Positions 26,950 to 36,868 of a stretch of 64,000 nt of DNA are shown one piece after another; position 1 is the first letter of the stretch; the number at the start of each line of letters is the position of its first letter. The notes under the pieces are model-generated. The model had not been told where the DNA came from. It was given only the letters and a program-made list of their open reading frames with translations, and made no database searches. Source of the DNA: Verrucomicrobiales bacterium (GTDB taxonomy: Bacteria > Verrucomicrobiota > Verrucomicrobiia > Limisphaerales > CAIMTB01); the NCBI GenBank assembly GCA_016795425.1, contig JAEUHG010000009.1, positions 1-64,000 on the forward strand, written 5' to 3'. The position numbers and the translations under genes were made by a program.

Positions 26950-29796
26950 TCAGGGATTGGGCAGACCGCTGTAGATGTAGAGCGGTTGAGTCCGAGCGTA
27001 GATGGGCGTGGATTGAGTCAGGGATTCGATTCGGGCGGTGGAGGAGAAGCCGCCGACGACGACCATGGCGTCGCCGATCCATACCAGGCTGTGGCCTGTC
27101 CTGGAGCTCGGGGCGCCGTTGGTGGTGATTCGGTTCCACGTATTGGCGACCGGGTCATAACGGTGGGCGCCAGCGGCGGTGCCGTTCCAAATCAGAACTT
27201 CGGATCCTGTCGAGACCATCGGATGGTTGGAGGTCCATACGGGCGCCTGTGATTGGGGGATCACGCGCCAGGTATCGGTATAAGGATCGTAAAGCCCCCA
27301 TTTCCCTCCCCAGGCCAGCATGCCGTAGTCGGTCCAAATGGCGCTGGGAATGGGAGGAAAGGAATTGGCAGAAGGCGAGGGAGCGTCCTTGAGGCTGATC
27401 GAGGACCAGGTGTCCGAGTTGGGCAGATAGCGCAGCCCATTGGTCCCATCGCCCCAGACGAGCATTTCCCGCCCGGTCCATACGGCCGTGTGAGCCGATC
27501 GCGCTGCCAAGGGCACCAAACCCATGGTGGTGCTCATCGGTCGCCACTCGTTGTTCGACGGTGAGTACCGCGCCCCGTTGTTGTAGGTGGGACTGCCGCC
27601 GTTCTGCACGGCGCCTCCCCAAATGATCATTTCCGATCCTGTCCAGACCGCGCTCGCGTTGCCTCGGACGCTCGGCGCGCCATCGGTGGTAATCGCCGAC
27701 CATTGGTCCCGATCGGGATCGTAACGACTTCCGGTTCCCGGCTGTTGGCGATCCCGCCAATTGATCGTGGTATCGAACCCGCCCCAGACGATGAGGTGTT
27801 TCCCTGTCCAGACCACGCAGGCTCCAACGCGCGCCGTCGGGGCGTTGACCTTGGAGAGCGCGCGCACCTGACCCGTCTTGGGATTCAACCGATAACCGCC
27901 GGCGATGGTCGATGTCGAGGATTGCGGTACGGCGGATCGCGAGCCAGTCCAGACCAGCACCTCGACACCGGTCCAAACGGCCTTGGCGAAATGACGGGCG
28001 GTCTGCGGGTTCTCCAACGGAATCCAACGGTCGTCGGCCGGCCGATAGATCCCGCCATCGCCGAGTTGGTTGCCGCTGCTGGTGGTCGGCGCGCCGTCGC
28101 TGCCTCCCCAGACGATCATTTGGCTGCCGGTCCACACCGCACTGTGGGCCTGGCGGGCCGCGGGTGCCTCGGAATTGGTAAACTCGCGCCAGATATCTCG
28201 CGAGGGATCGTAAGCGAAGCCGCGCTGGTTCAGTTCGTTCGCGACCGTGCCTCCCCAGAGAAGCATTTCCTTTCCAGTCCAAACCGTGGACGCGCCGCCG
28301 AGCGTTGCGTAAAGCCCGGGGATCTCGGCGATCTTGGTCCAGCGGCGGGCCTCCTGATCGAACTTCATGCCGCCGGAGGATCCTCCGGCGCCATACACAA
28401 TTGCCTCCTTGCCGGTCCAATGGACCCTGGCATTGCCGAGAAATCCGAGGCTCTGCCCGGTTCCGCTGTGCAACCGAGTCCAGGTGGCTGCGACGGGGTC
28501 GTAACTCCAAGTATCGTTGAGTGTGGTCGTGGAACTGTCCGACGCGAGGTTCTGGCCCCCGATGATGAGCACATTGGTGCCGGTCCACAGCGCGATGCCA
28601 CTGGAACGCGCTTTGGGCGCACCGTTGGTGGGGAGCGGGGTCCAGGTATCGCTCTCCAAATTGTAGAGGCCTCCGTCCTGGAGCGGACCGCCCCCGTCGG
28701 CGACACTCCAACCGCCCCAGAGGAACCAGCCTTGAGGGGTCAGCACGGTGAACGCCGACGTGCGAGGAGGCGGTGAGTTCGCTGGGGAGAGTGTTTGCCA
28801 GGCGGTGCCGCGCGGGTCGCACTTCGCGCCGATGCGCGACCGGAGATTCCACGCAAAGATCTCGGTGCCGGTCCATTCAATGCGCCATTCATAGGCGTCG
28901 CTGGTTGGCGACGAGGCACTTCGGGGAAGGCGCGGCGCATTGTTGGTGGGGAGTGCAGACCAGGTGGCCCGGCGTGGATCAAACCGAAAACCCGGGAGAA
29001 GGGAAGTCGTCGTGCTCGGCTGAGTGTCGACGGGATTCCCGCCCACGATGACCATCTCGCTACCGGTCCAGAAAGCACGGTGTCCCACCCGGGGTGGAGG
29101 CGCGACGCGTTCCAGGCTGCGCCAGCTTTCGCCCTCGACCTGGGTCGATCCGATCTTCTGATAACCGGATTCAAGGAGGACGGTGTTGCTGGGAGACGTT
29201 GAAACGACCAGCCCACCGCTTTTGCCTAGATTGGAAATCACGGCACCGTCAGCCAGCGCAGTCGGGGTCACCGATCCTGGGGCCAATTTGGAAGCGGTCA
29301 CGGCGCCGTCGGCGAGTTGAGCGGGACCCACGGCACCCGCTGCGACTTGAGCCGACATCATGGCATAGGCGGCAGGAACCAACGCCTCATCAGGCGTCAA
29401 GTGTTGGAACGGGTGGTTCCCGTCGCTGAACCAAACGCGGGCGTGCACGTTGGTATTGGCAAAGACGGTCGGCGGCAGTTCGGACATGTTCGCCAATTGG
29501 GTGTCGCCGAGAACGGCGGTGAACTTTCCATCGACGACCGGGAGCGCCACCGACGAGCTGGGTTCCGCGGCGCCGGAACTCGATCCGTCATGGCTCCAGT
29601 AGGTCGTGGTTCCGGCAGCATCGACGAGCGCGAACTTGAATTGGCCGTTGCCAATGTAGGGTTGGCCATTCACGTGGACGGTTCCCTGGAGCGCGACGCG
29701 GTGGGGAACTTGAGCTGGAGCCGGCAGGGGGCAGAGCAAGACCGAGCACCAGAGGTAGAAGGCCGATATCGAACCTGAATTACGTCGAGTTCCCAT
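26950..29796 (-). CDS. Secreted kelch-type propeller protein B (tandem paralogue)
   Basis: 948 residues, the same length and architecture as the gene at 23871-26717: signal segment (FYLWCSVLLCPLPAPAQ), the domain QVPHRVALQGTVHVNGQPY, the stalk-like GAVTASKLAPGSVTPTALADGAV, then about 14 WTGxEMxVWGG blades. Substitutions are spread over the whole length rather than clustered, so both copies appear functional. AAGGAC lies nine bases before the ATG. This is the upstream copy of the pair and follows clpB on the same strand after a 317-base spacer. Binding target unknown. Confidence 0.88.
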   Translation of the reverse strand: MGTRRNSGSISAFYLWCSVLLCPLPAPAQVPHRVALQGTVHVNGQPYIGNGQFKFALVDAAGTTTYWSHDGSSSGAAEPSSSVALPVVDGKFTAVLGDTQLANMSELPPTVFANTNVHARVWFSDGNHPFQHLTPDEALVPAAYAMMSAQVAAGAVGPAQLADGAVTASKLAPGSVTPTALADGAVISNLGKSGGLVVSTSPSNTVLLESGYQKIGSTQVEGESWRSLERVAPPPRVGHRAFWTGSEMVIVGGNPVDTQPSTTTSLLPGFRFDPRRATWSALPTNNAPRLPRSASSPTSDAYEWRIEWTGTEIFAWNLRSRIGAKCDPRGTAWQTLSPANSPPPRTSAFTVLTPQGWFLWGGWSVADGGGPLQDGGLYNLESDTWTPLPTNGAPKARSSGIALWTGTNVLIIGGQNLASDSSTTTLNDTWSYDPVAATWTRLHSGTGQSLGFLGNARVHWTGKEAIVYGAGGSSGGMKFDQEARRWTKIAEIPGLYATLGGASTVWTGKEMLLWGGTVANELNQRGFAYDPSRDIWREFTNSEAPAARQAHSAVWTGSQMIVWGGSDGAPTTSSGNQLGDGGIYRPADDRWIPLENPQTARHFAKAVWTGVEVLVWTGSRSAVPQSSTSTIAGGYRLNPKTGQVRALSKVNAPTARVGACVVWTGKHLIVWGGFDTTINWRDRQQPGTGSRYDPDRDQWSAITTDGAPSVRGNASAVWTGSEMIIWGGAVQNGGSPTYNNGARYSPSNNEWRPMSTTMGLVPLAARSAHTAVWTGREMLVWGDGTNGLRYLPNSDTWSSISLKDAPSPSANSFPPIPSAIWTDYGMLAWGGKWGLYDPYTDTWRVIPQSQAPVWTSNHPMVSTGSEVLIWNGTAAGAHRYDPVANTWNRITTNGAPSSRTGHSLVWIGDAMVVVGGFSSTARIESLTQSTPIYARTQPLYIYSGLPNP

Positions 29797-30113
29797 AGCC
29801 CAGTCCTTTCGAATAAGGATTCCCAGAGATGAACGATTGGACGATTACGATGGGGTAGGAGGTGCCGCAATGGCACATCCTGACGCACAGCCCGGGCGGG
29901 GAAGCTTAGGAGCGCGGGCCGACCTCGCACTCGGCTGAGGCTCGGCCGTCCTTGGCACGCCAACGACGTGCCGGCTGACCAGTCGGTCATCCGCGACGTT
30001 CGTCGCTGTCGGCCAATTCACGCACCGAAAAAGGCCGAACTCCGGGTGCCGCGAGAACGTGGCGCGGTCCCAGGCGATTCGGCCTCGGCTCAATCCATGG
30101 CGCCTTGCGCAGC
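29797..30113. other. Intergenic region between clpB and kelch gene B (317 bases)
   Basis: No gene recognised. Two small hairpins sit side by side: GGCACG/CGTGCC (29954-29972) and TGACC/GGTCA (29976-29989). They may form part of the clpB terminator. The promoter of kelch gene B must lie in the lower-coordinate half. Confidence 0.4.
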
Positions 30114-32720
30114 CTAGGTTTTGGAGAACGCCAGGACGTCGCCTTTGGCGGAGACGTGCACATGGTCGCCGGGTTTGAATTCTCCATCGAGCAACTTCAT
30201 GGCCAGCGGATCGAGCAGGAATTCTTGAATGGCGCGCTTGAGCGGCCGCGCGCCGAACTGGGGGTCGAAGCCTTCCTTTCCAAGGAATCGACGCGCCGAG
30301 TCGTCCAGCTGGAGTTGCAGTTGTTGTTTCGCCAAACGTGTTTCCAGGCGCTGAAGTTGGATGTCCACGATGCGGTCGAGTTCCTTTTCACCCAGGCTGT
30401 GGAAGATGATGATGTCGTCCAGGCGATTGAGGAATTCCGGACGGAAATGTCCGCGCAGCTCGGCGCGAACGAGTCGATCGAGTTCGGCTTGATCCTTGGC
30501 GTGCGATCGGCCCCCGGAGGAAAAGTCCTGGATCAACGGCGAGGCGATGTTGCTGGTGAGAATGATGATCGTGTTCTTGAAATCGACGGTACGTCCCTGG
30601 CCGTCAGTGAGACGGCCATCATCCAGAACCTGGAGCAGCACGTTGAACACGTCGCCGTGTGCCTTCTCGATCTCGTCGAAGAGCACAACGGCGTAAGGCT
30701 TGCGCCGGACCGATTCAGTGAGCTGACCGCCTTCCTCGTAGCCAACGTAACCGGGCGGTGCACCGATCAGCCGTTGCACGGAGAACTTCTCCATGTACTC
30801 GGACATGTCGATGCGGACCATGGCTTGCTCGTCGTCGAAGAGGAATTCGGCCAGGGCGCGGGCGAGTTCGGTTTTTCCAACCCCGGTGGGACCGAGGAAC
30901 ATGAAGGTGCCGATAGGCCGGTTGGGATCCTGCAGTCCGGAGCGCGCGCGGCGAACGGCATTGCTGACCGCCTGAATGGCTTCGACCTGGCCGATGACGC
31001 GTTGGCTGAGTCGGCCCTCCATACCCACCAGCTTGGCGCGTTCCCCTTCAAGCATGCGGGTGACCGGGATGCCGGTCCAGGAACCCACCACCTTGGCGAT
31101 GTCCTCCTCGGTAACCTCGGTGGAAAGCAACCGTTCCCCGGAGGGCGCCGCCTGCAGGGCTTTTTCCGCGTCGGCGAGCTTCTGCTGCAACTGGGGCAGA
31201 CGGCCGTATTGGATCTCGGATGCCTTGGCCAGATCGCCGATGCGCTGGGCCTTTTCGAGATCGAGTTTGGCCTTTTCAATCTCTCCGTTCACGACCGAGA
31301 CGGCATCGAGGGCGGCTTTCTCGTTGTGCCATTGTGCCTTGAGCCGGCCGGACTGTTCCTTGAGGTTGGCGAGGTCGCGTTCGAGCTTGGAGAGGCGTTC
31401 GCGCGAGGCTTCGTCCTTTTCCTTCCTTAGCGCCGTCTGTTCGATCTCGAGCTGCATGATTTGGCGCTCGAGCTGGTCGATCTCGGTGGGAAGCGAATCC
31501 AGTTCCATGCGCAGCCGCGATGCCGCTTCGTCGATCAGATCGACGGCTTTATCCGGAAGGAACCGGTCGCTGATGTAGCGGTGGGAGAGGGTGGCCGCGG
31601 CGACCAGGGCGGAGTCCTGGATGCGAACGCCATGATGCACCTCGTAGCGTTCCTTGAGTCCACGCAGAATGGCTATGGTCGCCTCAACCGAGGGTTCCGC
31701 CACCATGACCGGCTGGAACCGCCGTTCGAGGGCCGGATCCTTCTCGATGTGTTTGCGGTACTCGTCGAGCGTCGTGGCGCCGATGCAGCGAAGCTCTCCG
31801 CGAGCCAGCTGAGGCTTGAGCATGTTGGCGGCATCGGTCGCGCCCTCCGCCTTGCCGGCGCCGACGAGGGTATGGAGTTCGTCGATGAAAAGGATGATCC
31901 GGCCTTCGCTGGCGGTGATCTCCTTGAGAAAGGCTTTGAGGCGATCCTCGAATTCGCCGCGGTACTTGGCACCGGCGATCATGGCTCCGAGGTCCATGGA
32001 GACCAGGCGCTTGTTCTTGAGCGATTCCGGGACGTCGCCCGCGATGATGCGCCGCGCCAGACCCTCGGCGATGGCGGTTTTGCCGACGCCGGGTTCGCCA
32101 ATCAGCACGGGATTGTTCTTGGTGCGCCGGGTGAGGACCTGCATGACGCGGCGAATCTCATCGTCGCGGCCGATGACGGGATCGATCTTGCCCTGGCGCG
32201 CGGCGGCGGTGAGATCGCGACCGTACTTTTCGAGCGCCTGGAATTTGTCCTCCGGGTTGGGGTCGGTGACGCGTTGGTTGCCTCGCAGTTGGGCCAGGGC
32301 GGTGAGCACCGCGTCGTGTTTGAGTCGATGCTTGTGCAGCACCGCTTTGAGCGAAGGACCGCCATCGTGGACCAAGGCGAGCAGGAGATGCTCGGTGCTG
32401 ACGAATTCATCGTGCAGTTTCCGGGTCTCCGCTTCGGCGGTGTCGAGCGCCCGTTTGAGGGCAGGGCTGGGAAAGAGGTCGCTGGAACTGAAGCCGGTGA
32501 CTTTCGGGCGCGCGGCCAGCTCACGCTGGAGATCGTTGACCAGGGCCGGTGTGTTTACGCCGAGCTTCTGGAGGAGGGGTTGAACCAGGCCATCGGGTTG
32601 ACCGACCAGGGCCATCAAGAGATGGAGGGTGTCCAGTTCCTGGTGTGAGTTCTGGTAGGCCAGGTTCTGGGCATCCTGCAGGGCTGCCTGAGCCTTGGTG
32701 GTGAAACGCTCTAAGTTCAT
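30114..32720 (-). CDS. clpB: ATP-dependent chaperone ClpB
   Basis: 868 residues, normal for ClpB. The N domain (1-145) precedes NBD1 with Walker A GEPGVGKT at 208-215 and the Walker B-type [10 protein letters not shown]. The coiled middle domain at about 400-530 separates ClpB from ClpA/ClpC ([20 protein letters not shown]). NBD2 has [16 protein letters not shown] and [11 protein letters not shown]. ClpB works with DnaK to pull proteins out of aggregates in the cytoplasm and is usually heat-induced; no heat-shock promoter element stands out upstream. It lies 61 bases after the small exported protein gene and may be co-transcribed with it and nadA. Confidence 0.98.
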   Translation of the reverse strand: MNLERFTTKAQAALQDAQNLAYQNSHQELDTLHLLMALVGQPDGLVQPLLQKLGVNTPALVNDLQRELAARPKVTGFSSSDLFPSPALKRALDTAEAETRKLHDEFVSTEHLLLALVHDGGPSLKAVLHKHRLKHDAVLTALAQLRGNQRVTDPNPEDKFQALEKYGRDLTAAARQGKIDPVIGRDDEIRRVMQVLTRRTKNNPVLIGEPGVGKTAIAEGLARRIIAGDVPESLKNKRLVSMDLGAMIAGAKYRGEFEDRLKAFLKEITASEGRIILFIDELHTLVGAGKAEGATDAANMLKPQLARGELRCIGATTLDEYRKHIEKDPALERRFQPVMVAEPSVEATIAILRGLKERYEVHHGVRIQDSALVAAATLSHRYISDRFLPDKAVDLIDEAASRLRMELDSLPTEIDQLERQIMQLEIEQTALRKEKDEASRERLSKLERDLANLKEQSGRLKAQWHNEKAALDAVSVVNGEIEKAKLDLEKAQRIGDLAKASEIQYGRLPQLQQKLADAEKALQAAPSGERLLSTEVTEEDIAKVVGSWTGIPVTRMLEGERAKLVGMEGRLSQRVIGQVEAIQAVSNAVRRARSGLQDPNRPIGTFMFLGPTGVGKTELARALAEFLFDDEQAMVRIDMSEYMEKFSVQRLIGAPPGYVGYEEGGQLTESVRRKPYAVVLFDEIEKAHGDVFNVLLQVLDDGRLTDGQGRTVDFKNTIIILTSNIASPLIQDFSSGGRSHAKDQAELDRLVRAELRGHFRPEFLNRLDDIIIFHSLGEKELDRIVDIQLQRLETRLAKQQLQLQLDDSARRFLGKEGFDPQFGARPLKRAIQEFLLDPLAMKLLDGEFKPGDHVHVSAKGDVLAFSKT

Positions 32721-32781
32721 GGCCCTTCAACTACTCGCGGCGGGCCAGTCGTCAAGAGGCCGCAGGGCCGGAAGGCGCGGA

Positions 32782-33312
32782 CTACCAGAGAAAGGAGGTT
32801 TGCTCAGCGAGCTTTTCCTCGTCCTTCCAAAGCGTCACACGCCAGGCGGACAGCTCACCGAGGGCTTCGTAATCGGCTTTGGGAAGGGGGACGCGGGTCC
32901 ATTGGCTGAAGCCGCCGCGAGAAAAAGCCCGGGAGGTCACCACGACCGGGGCTTGCTGGGGCGCCTTGGAGCCGCGGAGTTCGAGTTTGACGGTCAATGC
33001 CGCGGGATTTCCCGGAGGGGTCTTCCAGAGAATGTCGAACCGCATCCCGGACCTCAGCGCCGGATCGCGCCTGAGCTCGAACTGGTAGGCATCACGATCC
33101 ATGAGACTCGGGTTGATCGAGTGCCGGCCCTGCCTGTCCAAAAAATGAGGGAGCACCTTCAGGATGCGGGCGGTCGGGGGGCGCGACTTTCCCTGCGCGG
33201 CGGGAAAGGCGGCCACCACGGCCAGAACGAGCAGCAATGGCAGGAGGAATCGGCGCACGGCCCCAGGGTACCGGATCAGCAAATGCAGACAATCGGGAAC
33301 CTTAACCGGCAT
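32782..33312 (-). CDS. Small exported protein of unknown function
   Basis: 176 residues from the ATG at 33312; a GTG at 33258 would start immediately before the signal core RRFLLPLLLVLAVVAAFPAAQG and is a serious alternative. The mature part, about 135 residues, is beta-rich (RSGMRFDILWKTP, LTVKLELRGS, AWRVTLWKDEEKLAEQTSFLW) and resembles one immunoglobulin-like domain, without a recognised family. With the ATG start it overlaps the 3' end of nadA by 11 bases. Placed between nadA and clpB on the same strand. Confidence 0.75.
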   Translation of the reverse strand: MPVKVPDCLHLLIRYPGAVRRFLLPLLLVLAVVAAFPAAQGKSRPPTARILKVLPHFLDRQGRHSINPSLMDRDAYQFELRRDPALRSGMRFDILWKTPPGNPAALTVKLELRGSKAPQQAPVVVTSRAFSRGGFSQWTRVPLPKADYEALGELSAWRVTLWKDEEKLAEQTSFLW

Positions 33313-34318
33313 TTTCAAGCGGACGCGCGGAAATCTCCAGCATCCGCTGAATCGGCAGGCGGGCGCGGGCGATGATCGCCGGGTCCAGGTCGACCTGCGG
33401 CTTCAGGTTCGTCATGCAGTCCAGCACCTTCTCCAGCGTGTTCATCTTCATGAACCGGCATTCATTGCACCGGCATCGTTCGGTCGGGGCGGCAATGAAG
33501 ATTTTGTCCGGACACTCCTTCTGGAGGCGGTGCAGCATGCCCGCTTCGGTGGCGATGATGATCGCCTTGGCTGCTGACGCCTTGCACCAAGCCACCATTT
33601 TTTCGGTCGAGCAAACCTCGTCGGCAAGCATGCGAACCGCCTTGGTGCATTCCGGATGCGCCACCAGAGGGGCGCCCGGGTGTTCCTGCCGGATTCGATG
33701 AATGGCAGCGTGGGTCCATTCGACATGCACGTAACACTGGCCCTTCCAGAGCGTCATGGGCCGGCCGGTCTGTTCCATGACCCAGCCGCCAAGGTTTTCG
33801 TCCGGAACGAAGAGCAGATCCCGATCCTTGGGGGCGGCCTGGACGATCTTCACCGCGTTGCCGCTGGTGCAGATGACGTCACTGAGCGCCTTCACGGCGG
33901 CGGAGCAATTGATGTAGGTAATCGTGTAGAAATTCGGATTGGTGGCCTGGAGCGCGGCGAGTTTCTCGGCAGGACAACTCTCTTCGAGGGAGCAACCCGC
34001 GTCCCGGTCGGGCAGCACCACCACCTTCCCCGGGTTCAGGATCTTGGCGGTCTCCGCCATGAAATGGACGCCGCAAAAGACGATGACATCGGCGTTGGTC
34101 TTGGCCGCCTGCTGCGAAAGACCCAGGGAATCCCCAACATAATCCGCGATGTCCTGGATCTCCGGAACCTGGTAGTTGTGCGCGAGAATGACTGCGTTCA
34201 GCCGCTTTTTGACGGCGAGAATCTCGCGCGACAACGCGTCCAATGGCTCGGCAGCCAGCAGTTTACGGCTCGGCACCCTATCGACACCGCTGGTCTTGGT
34301 GTCCTCGACAACAGACAT
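33302..34318 (-). CDS. nadA: Quinolinate synthase NadA
   Basis: 338 residues. NadA condenses iminoaspartate with dihydroxyacetone phosphate to quinolinate, in de novo NAD synthesis, using a 4Fe-4S cluster. HNYQ near residue 47, the three cluster cysteines at Cys82 (FCGVHF), Cys224 (HPEC) and Cys287 (CRCNEC), and the substrate-binding GDSLGLSQ and CTSGNAVK motifs are all present. No nadB or nadC lies in the window. It is divergent from nusB with 128 bases between starts. Confidence 0.97.
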   Translation of the reverse strand: MSVVEDTKTSGVDRVPSRKLLAAEPLDALSREILAVKKRLNAVILAHNYQVPEIQDIADYVGDSLGLSQQAAKTNADVIVFCGVHFMAETAKILNPGKVVVLPDRDAGCSLEESCPAEKLAALQATNPNFYTITYINCSAAVKALSDVICTSGNAVKIVQAAPKDRDLLFVPDENLGGWVMEQTGRPMTLWKGQCYVHVEWTHAAIHRIRQEHPGAPLVAHPECTKAVRMLADEVCSTEKMVAWCKASAAKAIIIATEAGMLHRLQKECPDKIFIAAPTERCRCNECRFMKMNTLEKVLDCMTNLKPQVDLDPAIIARARLPIQRMLEISARPLENAG

Positions 34319-34446
34319 GGGTGGATTGTGAACCGCGACTGCGCTGTCCGCAACCGCGGGTATCGGCGCGCGGGGGGGAGGAGCCGTCGAGGAAAACGGC
34401 GGCTGCGGCTTTGACGCGCGGGGTCCGGGTCCGGCATGGTCTGCCC

Positions 34447-34950
34447 ATGCGGTTGCGACGGATCGCGCGCGAAAAGGCGTTGCAGTTTTTGTTCCAGCAC
34501 GAGGTCAATCCAATGGAGACCCTCGCGAAGGAACTCGATGGCTTTTGGGTGGAGCAACTTCGCGTCATGCGCGAGGAACGCGGAGACCAGCCGTCGACCG
34601 AGTCGTCGGTGTCGGCGGCGCCGACCACCGATGAGGCCGCGATCCGTGCCTTTGCGGACGGTTTGATTGAGGGGACTTTGTCGCGACAGGCCGAAATCGA
34701 CGCCGAATTGAGCCGCGTCATGATCAATTGGTCGCTGCACCGATTGGCGGCGGTGGATCGCAATATTCTGCGCATCGCGGTCTACGAGATGCGGTTCCGA
34801 GACGATATTCCACCGGTAGTGACCATCAACGAAGCGATTGATATCGCACGCAAGTTTTCGACGGCCGATAGCGGGAAGTTCGTGAATGGCATCCTGGATC
34901 GTATCAAGGGCGAATTGAACCGCCCGGCCCGGGAAGCGGCGGGGGCTTGA
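34447..34950 (+). CDS. nusB: Transcription antitermination factor NusB
   Basis: 167 residues from the ATG at 34447, where the family start is visible (RLRRIAREKALQFLFQHEV); an upstream in-frame extension has no homology-like character. The helical body ends with the hallmark AVDRNILRIAVYEM and PPVVTINEAIDIARKFSTADSGKFVNGILDRI. NusB binds boxA RNA with NusE (S10) to support rRNA antitermination. A 40-residue insertion-like stretch after the first helix (MREERGDQPSTESSVSAAPTTDE) makes it slightly longer than usual. First of a probable nusB-PHP-ftsY run, 26 and 11 bases between genes. Confidence 0.95.
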   Translation: MRLRRIAREKALQFLFQHEVNPMETLAKELDGFWVEQLRVMREERGDQPSTESSVSAAPTTDEAAIRAFADGLIEGTLSRQAEIDAELSRVMINWSLHRLAAVDRNILRIAVYEMRFRDDIPPVVTINEAIDIARKFSTADSGKFVNGILDRIKGELNRPAREAAGA

Positions 34951-34976
34951 GAGACGCTCGCGCCGAGGCATCACTG

Positions 34977-35852
34977 ATGTTTGCCGATCTTCACCTGCAC
35001 ACCCGGTATTCCGACGGCACCTATACTTCGGGGGACCTGGTGGCCGCCGCTTCGGGTCATGGTCTGGCGCTGATTTCACTCACCGACCATGACACCCTCG
35101 AGGGTTGCGCCGAAGTCGAGGCGGAAGCAGCCAAAGCTGGAATTCGATTCATTTCCGGGACGGAGGTCACCGCGGAGCTTTTCGGTCGCGAACTCCACAT
35201 CCTGGGTTACCTCGTCGATTCCGCGTCCGAGCCTCTCGCGCGCGAACTGGAGAGGGCGCAGGGCATTCGTCAGAACCGCGTCCGGCAAATGGTCGCGCGG
35301 TTGCAGTCCCAGGGTATTCCGTTGGAAGCCGAAGCCGTGTTTGAAATGGCGAAATGCAACGCCCCTGGACGGCCGCACGTTGCCCGCGCCCTGGTTCAAG
35401 CCGGGCATTGCGGGAGTCTCGACGAGGCTTTCGAACGCTTCTTGAAGAAGGATCGACCCGGCTGGGTGCCAAAGGAAAAGATGCCGGCAGCCAAAGCGAT
35501 CGAACTCATCCATGGCGCCCACGGCCTCGCCGTGCTGGCTCATCCAGGACTGAATCATGACGACAGCCTGATCGCGAAACTGAAAGACTTCGGCCTCGAC
35601 GGCCTGGAGTGCTTTCACCCGAAACACGGGGGTGGCGCGACCGCCAAGTACCAGGCCATTGCGCGCGATCTCGGGTTGCTCGTGACCGGCGGCTCGGACT
35701 GTCACGGCCGAAGCAAGAACCGCCCCACCATGGGTTCCGTCAAGCTGCCCATGTCCTTCGTCGATACCCTGCTCGACTACCAACGAAACCGACCGTCCTC
35801 GCCGGCGCCAACGGGGGGCCCGCACGGGTCCCATCCGCGTCCCGCATCCTGA
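34977..35852 (+). CDS. PHP-domain phosphoesterase (RNase AM / nucleoside bisphosphate phosphatase type)
   Basis: 291 residues from the ATG at 34977, which starts MFADLHLHTRYSDG; a TTG 30 bases earlier is in frame but less likely. The PHP metal set is complete: HLHTRYSDG (residues about 6-14), SLTDHDTLEG, GTEV, the C-terminal-half VLAHPG and GSDCHG. The family (YciV/TrpH) hydrolyses 3',5'-nucleoside bisphosphates or trims RNA 5' ends using Mn2+. A proline-rich tail (PSSPAPTGGPHGSHPRP) is unusual. Between nusB and ftsY on the same strand. Confidence 0.9.
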   Translation: MFADLHLHTRYSDGTYTSGDLVAAASGHGLALISLTDHDTLEGCAEVEAEAAKAGIRFISGTEVTAELFGRELHILGYLVDSASEPLARELERAQGIRQNRVRQMVARLQSQGIPLEAEAVFEMAKCNAPGRPHVARALVQAGHCGSLDEAFERFLKKDRPGWVPKEKMPAAKAIELIHGAHGLAVLAHPGLNHDDSLIAKLKDFGLDGLECFHPKHGGGATAKYQAIARDLGLLVTGGSDCHGRSKNRPTMGSVKLPMSFVDTLLDYQRNRPSSPAPTGGPHGSHPRPAS

Positions 35853-35863
35853 TTCGTTTTCCC

Positions 35864-36775
35864 ATGGGAATCTTTGCCAAGATCAAGGCCGGATTGCAGA
35901 AGACCCAGCAGAAGCTGGTCCATGAAATTCGTCGCATCGTCACCCTGTCGCCGAAGCTCACGGCGTCCTCCCTTTCCGATATCGAGGCAGCACTCATGTC
36001 GGCCGATCTCGGTTTGACGATGACCCGGCAAATCGTCGCGGCGGTCCAAAAATCCTATGAATCGCAGGGCCGAGGCGGCGAGGACGTGCTGACCATTGCC
36101 CGGCGTGAAGTGGAATCCGCCTTCGCCGACAACCAACCCGGGCTTCGCAAGGAGTCCTCCGGAGTGACCGTGGTGTCGATCGTCGGCGTCAATGGCACCG
36201 GCAAGACCACGACGACGGCGAAGTTGGCACGGCACATTCATGAGCGCGGCGAGAAGTGCGTCATCGCGGCGTGCGATACCTTCCGCGCGGCGGCGATCGA
36301 GCAGCTCAGACTTTGGGGCCAGAAGCTGGATGTGCCGGTGATCGCGGGAACCTACGGCGCCGATGCCGCGGCCGTTGGCCATGATGCCGTGACCGCGGCA
36401 CGGGCTCGACAGGCAGATTACCTGTTCATCGACACCGCGGGCCGGCTTCATACCAAGCACAACCTCATGCAGGAGCTGCAGAAGCTGCATCGAGTCATCG
36501 GGAAGCAGGCTCCCGGTGCGCCGCATGAAGTGTTGTTGGTGCTCGACGCCTCGACGGGCATGAATGCCTTGAACCAGGCGCGTGAGTTTCACAAGGCCGT
36601 GCCCCTCACGGGGCTGGTCATCACCAAATTGGACGGCACCAGCAAAGGAGGGATGGTGGTGTCGATTCGGAAGGAACTAGGCATTCCTGTGAAGTTCATC
36701 GGCGTCGGCGAACAGGCCGATGACTTGCAGGAGTTCGATGCCAAGCAGTTCGCCGAGGCGTTATTTGCGGAGTGA
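35864..36775 (+). CDS. ftsY: Signal recognition particle receptor FtsY (short NG form)
   Basis: 303 residues from the ATG at 35864. The N domain (1-95) and GTPase G domain are intact: G1 GVNGTGKTTTTAKLA from residue 108, DTFRAAA, DTAGRLHTK, TKLDGTSKGG and the closing GVGEQADDLQEFDAKQFAEALF. It docks SRP-bound ribosomes at the membrane. The acidic A domain of enterobacterial FtsY is absent, as is normal for many other bacteria. Eleven bases after the PHP gene. Confidence 0.97.
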   Translation: MGIFAKIKAGLQKTQQKLVHEIRRIVTLSPKLTASSLSDIEAALMSADLGLTMTRQIVAAVQKSYESQGRGGEDVLTIARREVESAFADNQPGLRKESSGVTVVSIVGVNGTGKTTTTAKLARHIHERGEKCVIAACDTFRAAAIEQLRLWGQKLDVPVIAGTYGADAAAVGHDAVTAARARQADYLFIDTAGRLHTKHNLMQELQKLHRVIGKQAPGAPHEVLLVLDASTGMNALNQAREFHKAVPLTGLVITKLDGTSKGGMVVSIRKELGIPVKFIGVGEQADDLQEFDAKQFAEALFAE

Positions 36776-36868
36776 GCTGACCGGGGGCGTTGCAGGGCGC
36801 GGCGGTGGTTGGACGGTTCACTGGGGTTGCCCCCCGGCTCTTGACTGTGCCCTCAGACGCCTCTTGGC

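Noticed and set aside
27155..28876. 573-codon minus-strand frame inside kelch gene B
   Set aside because: It overlaps the clear WTGxEMxVWGG frame on the same strand and has no recognisable motif.
30105..32648. Long plus-strand frames opposite clpB
   Set aside because: Antisense to a fully conserved ClpB; no independent signal.
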